From positions 1 to 19,795 of the forward strand of contig JAGKXA010000063.1 of the NCBI GenBank assembly GCA_021151615.1: a stretch of DNA of 19,795 nt. The letters are read 5' to 3'. The translations under genes were made by a program, and so were the position numbers. The stretch comes from Cellvibrionaceae bacterium (GTDB lineage: Bacteria; Pseudomonadota; Gammaproteobacteria; Pseudomonadales; Cellvibrionaceae). This document shows positions 1 through 6,345 of the stretch, piece by piece. How positions within the stretch are numbered: position 1 is the stretch's first letter; each line of letters opens with the position of its first letter. The notes beneath the pieces were generated by a model that was given only the letters and a program-made list of their open reading frames with translations, made no database searches and was not told where the DNA came from.

Positions 1-1
1 G

Positions 2-121
2 CTGTGCATCCAAGCCGCTTTTCAAAACCTAACAACGGTTAACCAATGGCTAGCCGCGACCTTACCTGAGTTAAGGGAAGTTAACCATGCTTTCCATAAA
101 ATTATCGCTGTGCGGGATTAA
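2..121 (+). CDS. C-terminal fragment of an unidentified protein (truncated by window edge)
   Basis: An open frame enters from the left edge and runs 39 codons to a TAA at 119-121. The peptide ends in ..NHAFHKIIAVRD. Its composition is that of an ordinary soluble, helix-rich protein tail, with no low complexity. A 9 bp hairpin lies directly after the stop, which supports a real gene end here. The product cannot be identified from this stretch, and the start lies outside the window. It converges with the minus-strand gene that ends at 160. The frame could also be open by chance. Confidence 0.45.
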   Translation: MCIQAAFQNLTTVNQWLAATLPELREVNHAFHKIIAVRD

Positions 122-145
122 CTGCCTTGTCTATGTACAAGGCAG
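122..145. terminator. Hairpin between convergent gene ends
   Basis: CTGCCTTGT (122-130) and ACAAGGCAG (137-145) form a perfect 9 bp stem with a 6 nt loop. It begins immediately after the plus-strand stop at 119-121 and lies 15 bp beyond the stop of the minus-strand gene. There is no clean T-tract on either side (GGTTAACGAGGATTTT on the plus strand), so intrinsic termination is only a possibility. Confidence 0.4.
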
Positions 146-159
146 GGTTAACGAGGATT

Positions 160-1158
160 TTATCTGCTGTAACGGGCAAAGGGGCAAGCCGCCATGGAGA
201 TTTCAGGAGTATTTTTTTCACCGAGGATTTTAAGTATTTCTTGCGAAAGCAGATCCTCTTTCCCTTTTAGGGCATCAGCATTGGTTTGACTGGTAGGAAA
301 TATCATTTCGGCCGCAATATTATCCTGCACTATGCGCGCGAGATTTTCCGCGCCCACACCAATTGGATCGCCAACAGGAAGTTGGTCACAGATGATATCA
401 ATGAGGTGCGTATCGACACGATCAGGCTCCATAAAGTTTTTTATTATGATGGTATTCTGATTGAGAACACTCGTAGTCCACATGGAATACACCAGCACAT
501 ACACATCGCGCCATTGCGGACCAAGCGTATTTTTCCAGCGAGTCATCAGCTCGGCGACGGCCTTTATCTGGACCTTCGCCGCCCAATACATATTGTTCGA
601 TATTTGGTCAAATATTTTTCCAGTGAAGCTTTCAAATTCTTCCATAGTAAATTTGCACGTCTCAACCGCATTCTCAATGAACCGGATAGCAGCATCGCAA
701 ATTTCTTCAGATGATTTTCGAAGGTCATCAGGAAGTTCAGCATTTGCCAAAGCACTGCGCGTAGTAACAATGAGCTTGCACCATTCAATGATGGGCTGAA
801 CCCAGTCAGTGGAAACAGGGCCAACGAAGGCAACAGCGGCCAGATCACGCGGATCCATATCGCCATTTTTTAGATGATGCGCAGGCACAATATCGGAAAG
901 ATAAGGAGCAAGAACAGAGAAGGTACCTAATGGTATATGCGCAACGGATTTGGCTAACTGGAAAATTTCGTCGATTGGAGTAACCGCCTCAGTTACCTTG
1001 CCATTCTGAACAAGCCAGTAGGTACCACCCTCAGGGCCATTGGCAACGATAATATAAGGACCAAGATGGGGCTGAACATTGTCTTTCAACGCTTTGTACC
1101 TTGAACGCATTGCAAGGTCTATCTGGAGAATTGTCTGGCGTGCATCGGCGACGGTCAT
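160..1158 (-). CDS. Hypothetical protein, 332 aa, probably cytoplasmic
   Basis: I do not recognise this protein. It has no signal peptide and no transmembrane segment. The composition is mostly helical, with a conserved-looking Trp/Tyr-rich middle part (about residues 190-240). The ATG at 1156-1158 is preceded by AAGGG about 10 nt upstream, which supports this start. It is the last minus-strand gene of the run beginning at 5134, but a 435 bp gap separates it from its nearest neighbour, so it may have its own promoter. Because it is soluble while the four genes upstream encode membrane proteins, it could be a cytoplasmic partner of theirs; that is inference from position only. Confidence 0.7.
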   Translation of the reverse strand: MTVADARQTILQIDLAMRSRYKALKDNVQPHLGPYIIVANGPEGGTYWLVQNGKVTEAVTPIDEIFQLAKSVAHIPLGTFSVLAPYLSDIVPAHHLKNGDMDPRDLAAVAFVGPVSTDWVQPIIEWCKLIVTTRSALANAELPDDLRKSSEEICDAAIRFIENAVETCKFTMEEFESFTGKIFDQISNNMYWAAKVQIKAVAELMTRWKNTLGPQWRDVYVLVYSMWTTSVLNQNTIIIKNFMEPDRVDTHLIDIICDQLPVGDPIGVGAENLARIVQDNIAAEMIFPTSQTNADALKGKEDLLSQEILKILGEKNTPEISMAACPFARYSR

Positions 1159-1593
1159 TTATGTAAACCCTTTTAGCTAAATGAATAGAAAGTAAACCCT
1201 GGGCAAAAAGATATAATCCCTTTTAACTCCCGCATAAATTACACCCTATTACTAAATATTTAGATAGCTCAACGGCAATCTTCTCACCTAGGAACCAACA
1301 CCAGATCGCCCCTCAAAGCCCTCGACCATCAGCTATAACTCCTGACGTGTTTAGCGGAGCATTGCTTAATTAAACCTTCAACCTCGATTTAATGGGCCAC
1401 GGCCAATAAAACACCGCAACACAATAACAACTATCACAGCCGCGATTGAAATTAAGCGCCTATACCGAAAAAACGCCAAACAAAGGCAGAAGATCAAGGC
1501 GAAAATTACCCAATGAGAAAACTACAATAACAACTGATAAGCTAACTAAATTGCGCTGCAGGATTGATCTTTACCTCGACCGTTTATTAGTGG
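1159..1593. other. 435 bp gap with no convincing gene
   Basis: AT-rich stretch between two minus-strand genes. The leader of the 332 aa gene should start here. The octamer GTAAACCC occurs at 1163-1170 and 1192-1199, 29 bp apart, just upstream of that gene. On the minus strand, a frame without a good start (about 1521 down to a TGA at 1378-1380) reads as two hydrophobic segments (with LISIAAVIVVIVL) and could be a decayed membrane-protein gene. A 72-codon plus-strand frame from 1446 has no Shine-Dalgarno, overlaps the neighbouring gene antisense, and is not believed. Confidence 0.5.
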
Positions 1594-2349
1594 CTACTGT
1601 GCTACGGAGATATTTAGGCCAGCACTCAGCCACTGATCTGACTTCACGATGCGAGCAGTATTGATAGTGGCAGACATTTTTTTGAAAGGATTCCAGCAGC
1701 TTATGCTTTCAGGAACAAAAAAAGACCCAAAATAATGAGAAGTACCCAAAACATGCCCAAGAGGAACAATAACTGATTCGCCGGGTTTCAAATCTGCAAG
1801 TGACAGTTTCTGTGATCCCCAATTAGCTGAGTTCAACTCCCAGAGGTTCTCGTCGTCACTCCCATCACTCGAAGAGGTCTTCATTTTCGTATTAAGCTTA
1901 ACATTTTCCGCCATGTGCGATCCGTAGTTGGTGATTTTAAGAACAACAATTCCGTGTTGGAGTGTACGCTGATTTTCATCTTTTTCTATGGGACTATTAC
2001 CATAACCTAATTCATCTTTTAATTGTTCGAAAGAAATAAGGACGCTATTTTTTTGTACAGGGATAGTTTTTTCGTTATCTTCGAAACCTGCACTACTTAT
2101 ATTAAATAACGCCATACCAGTAAGAACTAGTATTCTTGTTTCAAGCAAGGTGTCAGATTCTCTATCCCATTTTAATAGCTCAAAGTTTTTTAAATTATTA
2201 TCCAGATCAGACAATTGCTGTTCTCGGTCATCAGCTTTAACCGATAGCTTATAAGCTTGAACTCCGAGAACACCATTTACCACTAACGATATAACTGCAA
2301 CAATTGCAGCAACCGAATCAGGCCAAGGAATCGTTTTTTTTGCAGGCAT
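1594..2349 (-). CDS. Hypothetical single-pass membrane protein, 251 aa
   Basis: Residues 12-33 form one transmembrane helix after a short basic N-terminus (MPAKK), followed by a charged, heptad-like stretch (about 35-65). The remainder is a folded domain containing LKITNYGSHMAENVKL (about residues 138-153). That pattern (strand, N-x-G turn, then A-x-N-V) is common in beta-sandwich domains of membrane-anchored bacterial proteins. AAGGAGAG lies 8 nt before the ATG, so the start is secure. The gene sits 112 bp downstream of the 134 aa membrane protein on the same strand. I know no function for it; a tethered sensor or binding subunit would fit the architecture, but that is a guess. Confidence 0.75.
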   Translation of the reverse strand: MPAKKTIPWPDSVAAIVAVISLVVNGVLGVQAYKLSVKADDREQQLSDLDNNLKNFELLKWDRESDTLLETRILVLTGMALFNISSAGFEDNEKTIPVQKNSVLISFEQLKDELGYGNSPIEKDENQRTLQHGIVVLKITNYGSHMAENVKLNTKMKTSSSDGSDDENLWELNSANWGSQKLSLADLKPGESVIVPLGHVLGTSHYFGSFFVPESISCWNPFKKMSATINTARIVKSDQWLSAGLNISVAQ

Positions 2350-2461
2350 AACTAATACTCTCCTTGATAACTCACACCATGTTCAACAAAATTTTTATCG
2401 CCTTGCCCTGAACAATTTAAGGGCAACCTGAAAATCCTTCATTTCAACATCCAATGAAGTT

Positions 2462-2866
2462 TTAAAAACTCCATGCAACAAAACTAAAAAGCAGAGCCAG
2501 TAAAAATAAAATAATTGTAAAAACAAATGTAACTACTGTCACCACCGCATAAGCAACAAATGCGACAAATGCAGCAATAGATAACAGCAACGCGGTGAAG
2601 AACTCACCAAAGGTAGTATTCCCAAATATCAAACCAAACAGACTTGTAAAAATAGCGGCGAACTGGATAAAAAATTCCGAAACCGAATCAGCTGCACTTC
2701 GAACTGAAGAGATAGGCAACTGCACGAACTGCGCTACCGGTGCCAAACCCTCAAATGCTGGTGGCAGCAAGCCAAGCACTAACGACTGCAAGATATCAGC
2801 AAGCCAATTAATACCAAATAAAACTGCACTGACTACAAGCAATGGAATCCACAATGACTTGAACAT
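2462..2866 (-). CDS. Hypothetical polytopic membrane protein, 134 aa
   Basis: This is a very hydrophobic small protein. Likely membrane segments are residues 5-33, 64-82, 88-109 and 110-132, with a short polar amphipathic part (about 50-64) between the first two. The C-terminal 45 residues are almost all Phe, Val, Leu, Ile and Ala. AGGAGGG lies about 4 nt upstream of the ATG and is one of the best ribosome sites in the window, so it is very probably translated. It lies 124 bp downstream of the 377 aa gene and 112 bp upstream of the 251 aa gene. No family is recognised. Its size and hydrophobicity would fit a small pore or scaffold subunit, but no motif proves that. Confidence 0.7.
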   Translation of the reverse strand: MFKSLWIPLLVVSAVLFGINWLADILQSLVLGLLPPAFEGLAPVAQFVQLPISSVRSAADSVSEFFIQFAAIFTSLFGLIFGNTTFGEFFTALLLSIAAFVAFVAYAVVTVVTFVFTIILFLLALLFSFVAWSF

Positions 2867-2990
2867 TTACCCTCCTAATCACCAGAATTAATTACTAATT
2901 TTCTTAATGCATAACTGGCATTCCCTCTGTTCGCCCCTGATAAAAACCGCCGACCAAATTAACCTTTTCGAAAGAAGTAAATATTTTAAT

Positions 2991-4124
2991 TTAAGCTTTA
3001 GAATTACCGCTTCTGCCAGATTCTCGACAGAGGACAAATGGAAAATATTCAAACATCAACTCATCAGGATCATATGCACTCAGATGCTCACGTAATTCAG
3101 AGCGCTCGCCTTTATACACAAGATAAGTAATTGGGTAGTTTTCGAGCCCATTGTAGACAATAGTTAACCGAGAATGTGGCCCTACAAGACCTTCGCAATC
3201 GCCAGTAAAAAGAGGTTGAACAGAGTTCATTGATGCTGCTGAATCGTCATCAACAAGTAGCATTTTAAAAGAATTTGGAAACGCTAGAGTGGCTTTTTGT
3301 CCGAACACGGCTCGCTCCAATGAAATCTGTTTGTATTCCCAAATTAAGGTCAACATTTCATCAGATAAGTGCTGACTAAGATCGAAGTCAAAGTCTGTTA
3401 CAGAAGCATAAAATTTTTCTGCTGGATAAAACTCTGGGTCAGACGCCCTACCTGCCATATCGTCAACCTTGTTACCAAGAGAAATGGCAGAATTGTGAGT
3501 TAGATTCAATGGAAACCAAAGACGAATATTAGGCCCAATGTATTTACCACCACCCACATCAAGAGGGTCTTCGTAATCACCTCGCTCAAGCTTATCCGCC
3601 TCAGCAAATGTCTCTTCCGAATAAAGCACTGAAAGATCCAGTTTGGGATCTGCAATTGCAAGCAATCGAGCTGCATAACCAAAATCGATATCCCAAGACA
3701 ACAGCATTTTACTGTGCAACTCATTTCCTAGCCGATCTATTTCATCATCAGAAACCCGAATTGAATGGCTGATGCTGTTACTCAGATTATCAATTTTTTG
3801 GAGTTTCTCTTGAACTCCAGCCACTGGAATTTCCCATTTTATTTTAATCGATGTTAATGGTGTCGTTGTCGTTATAGAGTTAAGCTGCTCCCGCAAAAAA
3901 TTATTGGAAACAACTAAACTTTCATGACGAGTTAATTCTTCCTTGAGCTGCACCTCGGAATCCCTAGTCTGAACAACCACAAGTATTATTCCCAAGACCA
4001 AACCGATAACCACAATTATTGATGATACAGTTGCTATAGGCTTATTAACATCCGAGGCAGACCAAATGCCGAACAACGCAGCTGCAGCTGCGACGATCGC
4101 TGAGCAAATTTGTATCCAGAGCAT
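2991..4124 (-). CDS. Hypothetical membrane protein with N-terminal helical hairpin, 377 aa
   Basis: Two N-terminal transmembrane helices (about residues 5-24 and 32-53) form a hairpin. A charged, coiled-coil-like stretch follows (about 54-85), then a soluble domain of roughly 290 residues rich in acidic and aromatic residues. GGGAGGA lies 5-6 nt before the ATG, fixing the start. The tight hairpin, coiled coil and large soluble domain resemble the design of membrane-tethered sensors or scaffolds, but I recognise no catalytic motif or family. The gene lies between the 288 aa three-helix protein (143 bp upstream) and the 134 aa membrane protein (124 bp downstream), all on the minus strand. Confidence 0.75.
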   Translation of the reverse strand: MLWIQICSAIVAAAAALFGIWSASDVNKPIATVSSIIVVIGLVLGIILVVVQTRDSEVQLKEELTRHESLVVSNNFLREQLNSITTTTPLTSIKIKWEIPVAGVQEKLQKIDNLSNSISHSIRVSDDEIDRLGNELHSKMLLSWDIDFGYAARLLAIADPKLDLSVLYSEETFAEADKLERGDYEDPLDVGGGKYIGPNIRLWFPLNLTHNSAISLGNKVDDMAGRASDPEFYPAEKFYASVTDFDFDLSQHLSDEMLTLIWEYKQISLERAVFGQKATLAFPNSFKMLLVDDDSAASMNSVQPLFTGDCEGLVGPHSRLTIVYNGLENYPITYLVYKGERSELREHLSAYDPDELMFEYFPFVLCRESGRSGNSKA

Positions 4125-4267
4125 TTACTATCCTCCCTTACTCTTGCATTGTACTTACTCGTTGCCTGCAAGAGATGAACCTGCAGGATACCTTACATCG
4201 CGTTCAGCATTAATGTCCCAATTCAACAGTCGTCAGAAAACAATAGTTTACATAGGGCTAACCCGAT

Positions 4268-5134
4268 CTAGTTGCATGGCAAATCACTCGCATTACTCCA
4301 GCCCTCGCGAACAAGTTCATCTTGATTTTTAGAAAATGAAAAATCTCCTTGAATCCCCCGACTATCTATTGCAGATATTTTCATTCCAACAAGATTTACT
4401 TTCGTTTTGTCGGCAAATGAAAACTGAACCAGTCCTTGCTGGCTTTCCTCAGTTTTTGTACATCTATTTGGGCCATAAGTTACCGTTAATTTGTAAGGCG
4501 GACTACCTCCTGTTACAAAGCCAGCAATCGTTGTACCTTTCAAAGTACCACTAACACTTAACCGCTGCTGCTTCTCATCATCTGCGCCAAAATAAAATCC
4601 AATTACAGTACCGAAGATTCCTGAGAACACTAAAAATATTTCTCGCGCATGACGAAAGCGATCCTCAAACTTACCTTCTGATGAAAATAAGGATCCAAGC
4701 AACAACGCACCACCAAAAGCAATTGTGCTAGAGATAGCGGCAATAACTAGCAAAGGTCGAGTACCCTCAATAGTAACTAGCCTATCTAGCCCTACGCTAC
4801 TTCCATACGAATATATAAATGCAGCGAGCCCCAAAAAAACAATAGCCAATACCGCCATACCTACATATGACCACCACTTTTCTGTTTTTTCAGAAGATTT
4901 TTTTGCCTCTCGCTGAGAAACCAATTGCGCAACACTATTTTTTATTCCAGTAATATTCGCAGCAGCCTGCTCTGCGCCAGTAATATCAAGCGGATTAGAT
5001 TCAATTGCTCTTTGATATTCTTTAAGGAGCTCACTGGCGCGATCAAATGCTGACTTAATGTCTCCGGTTACGTCATCCTTTGCAAATTCCTCCAAAAGAG
5101 CAACCTGAATTTTTAGCTCTTCAATTGTTGCCAT
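4268..5134 (-). CDS. Hypothetical three-helix membrane protein with Ig-like C-terminal domain, 288 aa
   Basis: The start chosen is the ATG at 5132-5134, because GGAGGAAG sits just upstream; an in-frame TTG at 5146 would lie inside that ribosome site. Residues 1-80 are helical and charged, probably a coiled coil. Transmembrane helices follow at about 88-110, 125-150 and 165-183; the last contains GIFGTVIGFYFG, a glycine-patterned motif seen in other bacterial membrane proteins of unknown role. After it comes a domain with FVTGGSPPYKLTVTYG (about 206-221) and VGMKISAIDSRGIQG. The GGSPPY turn followed by alternating strands resembles the SprB/PKD-like Ig fold. Two cysteines (about 225 and 287) could pair if this domain is periplasmic. 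It is the first gene of the unknown cluster. Confidence 0.75.
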   Translation of the reverse strand: MATIEELKIQVALLEEFAKDDVTGDIKSAFDRASELLKEYQRAIESNPLDITGAEQAAANITGIKNSVAQLVSQREAKKSSEKTEKWWSYVGMAVLAIVFLGLAAFIYSYGSSVGLDRLVTIEGTRPLLVIAAISSTIAFGGALLLGSLFSSEGKFEDRFRHAREIFLVFSGIFGTVIGFYFGADDEKQQRLSVSGTLKGTTIAGFVTGGSPPYKLTVTYGPNRCTKTEESQQGLVQFSFADKTKVNLVGMKISAIDSRGIQGDFSFSKNQDELVREGWSNASDLPCN

Positions 5135-5164
5135 ATCTTCCTCCAAACATAATTACCAGTGATC

Positions 5165-5192
5165 TATCTATTTTCGTTGTGTACAAGATCAA
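5165..5192 (-). promoter_or_regulatory. Candidate sigma70-type promoter of the membrane-protein cluster
   Basis: Read on the minus strand, TTGATC (5192-5187) and TAGATA (5170-5165) are 16 bp apart and would start transcription about 25 nt before the ATG at 5134. The two tandem repeats at 5195-5238 lie immediately upstream of the -35, where an activator would bind. Found by eye; AT-rich sequence gives many such matches. Confidence 0.3.
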
Positions 5193-5194
5193 TT

Positions 5195-5238
5195 CCCCTG
5201 TAAGTTGATTTCAGATCCCCTGTCAGTTGATTTCAGAG
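5195..5238. repeat. 22 bp tandem direct repeat, two copies
   Basis: Copy 1 is 5195-5216 and copy 2 is 5217-5238. They abut exactly and differ at 2 of 22 positions; both contain CCCCTGT, then AGTTGATTTCAGA. The 22 bp period is two helical turns, so both copies face the same side of the DNA. They lie in the gap between the 285 aa gene and the first gene of the membrane cluster, directly upstream of that gene's candidate promoter. A paired regulator-binding site is the simplest reading. Confidence 0.8.
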
Positions 5239-5268
5239 GAAACAAAAAATTATGTGGGAACACCAAAT

Positions 5269-6126
5269 CTAAACAAACTCCCCCCGCTCCACACTATACT
5301 TCCTCACCCCGAAGGTACCCTCTGTTGTTAACCGATTAATTTCCGCGCGCAGCGTTTTTACGCGTTCGTGATATTTTGGTTCACCGAGGTTTAATAAGGC
5401 TTCGATAGGTATTGGACTTTGTAGTGCAGCAATGATGGCGGGGGTTTTGGCGCGACCTTGGTGCCTTATGTCTGCCACCAAAAAGCAAACCGTGTCTAAA
5501 ACACCATCCAGTTGGTATTGCGTGGCATAGGCGCGCATTTTATTTTTGAAGTGATTGATACCTATATCAATTTGTACGTCGCGGTTGGCTTTGTCGTTTT
5601 GTGCCCAATGAACAAACTTGGCTGCTTGAATGACTTCGGTATCTTCAACTTCTTTTAGCGAGGGATTTAAATAATCCATTAATAATTCAGTCGATGTATC
5701 AGACTCTATTGGAATGGCTCCGTGATCTGACATTTTACAGATTCTGTTATTAACAATGGATAGATCAGGAAAATAGTCTTTCGCCAACGGCAGCGCTAGA
5801 AGTTTGCGGAAGTAGACAACAAAATCACCGTTGGGGACATGCGCTGCGTATTGCAAAAAGGAAAAGGTAAAATGGGCTTTGTCGTAAGTATTTAACGTAT
5901 GAAAAAGTGCACCTTCGGCAATCGCCGTCGGGTGAATGAAGTCTGCCCAAAAACCATAAGTGTCGCGATATAGGTTCCTGTCGTATTTCTGAACCGCAGT
6001 GCCCTTTAGATTCATTAAGCCCTTATTTCCCTCATAAGAGACGCGACTGCCGATATAAAAGCGCTGGCCGTCGATTTTGCCAAAATATTGATTGCCGTTT
6101 TCAAGCGAAAAGCTAACTATTTTCAT
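5269..6126 (-). CDS. Hypothetical protein, 285 aa, possibly lysozyme-like
   Basis: AGGAG lies about 7 nt before the ATG, so the start is good. There is no signal peptide or transmembrane segment. Residues 60-120 look like a conserved core: HPTAIAEGALF (with Glu71), then TYDKAHFTFSFLQYAAHVP, then YFPDL. A glutamate followed some 20 residues later by F-x-F-L-Q resembles the E..(G-L-M-Q) layout of the lysozyme/transglycosylase superfamily, and VADIRHQGRA (about 217-226) looks like a second conserved block. I vaguely associate similar sequences with peptidoglycan-active proteins but cannot name the family. It stands alone, 134 bp upstream of the membrane-protein cluster, with the tandem repeat between them. 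Other functions remain open. Confidence 0.65.
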   Translation of the reverse strand: MKIVSFSLENGNQYFGKIDGQRFYIGSRVSYEGNKGLMNLKGTAVQKYDRNLYRDTYGFWADFIHPTAIAEGALFHTLNTYDKAHFTFSFLQYAAHVPNGDFVVYFRKLLALPLAKDYFPDLSIVNNRICKMSDHGAIPIESDTSTELLMDYLNPSLKEVEDTEVIQAAKFVHWAQNDKANRDVQIDIGINHFKNKMRAYATQYQLDGVLDTVCFLVADIRHQGRAKTPAIIAALQSPIPIEALLNLGEPKYHERVKTLRAEINRLTTEGTFGVRKYSVERGEFV

Positions 6127-6345
6127 AGCCGTCTCCTCAGTGCCTTCTGATACTTATTCCAAGTAAATATTGGTTTGGACAAAAGCAATGCTTATATAAC
6201 AGAGATATTTCTATGACTAATCTGGATAGAGGTGAGGTGGGTGCGAGTTAATGCAGATTAACGAATATGAACGAAAGTGTTACCCCCCAATTGGGGGGCA
6301 AATAACTTTTGATAGGGTTAATTCAGCGTTTAATGGCTGTGCTTT
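6127..6345. other. Intergenic region between GH67 and the 285 aa gene
   Basis: This 219 bp region must hold the end of the GH67 transcript and the promoter of the 285 aa gene, both on the minus strand. Its one striking element is the C6-AATT-G6 palindrome at 6283-6298. No open frame with a ribosome site is seen. Confidence 0.5.
6283..6298. terminator. GC-rich 16 bp perfect palindrome (C6-AATT-G6)
   Basis: CCCCCC and GGGGGG flank AATT, giving a 6 bp all-GC stem with a 4 nt loop, 48 bp past the GH67 stop. The tail on the minus strand is TAACACTTTCG, which lacks a strong U-tract. It could be a weak terminator or a stabilising 3' hairpin of the GH67 mRNA; as double-stranded DNA it could instead be a protein site. 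The palindrome itself is certain, the role is not. Confidence 0.45.

Noticed and set aside
37..152. Repeated GTTAAC(C) motifs near the left edge
   Set aside because: Three short occurrences at irregular spacing, one inside a probable coding frame; short enough to be chance.
1446..1664. 72-codon plus-strand frame
   Set aside because: No ribosome site; it runs antisense into the well-supported 251 aa gene, and its Lys/Thr/Arg-rich composition looks like translated AT-rich noncoding DNA.
160..5146. Integron-like cassette array
   Set aside because: Single genes in one direction with similar gaps suggested cassettes, but no attC-like paired core sites were seen in the gaps and no integrase is present.
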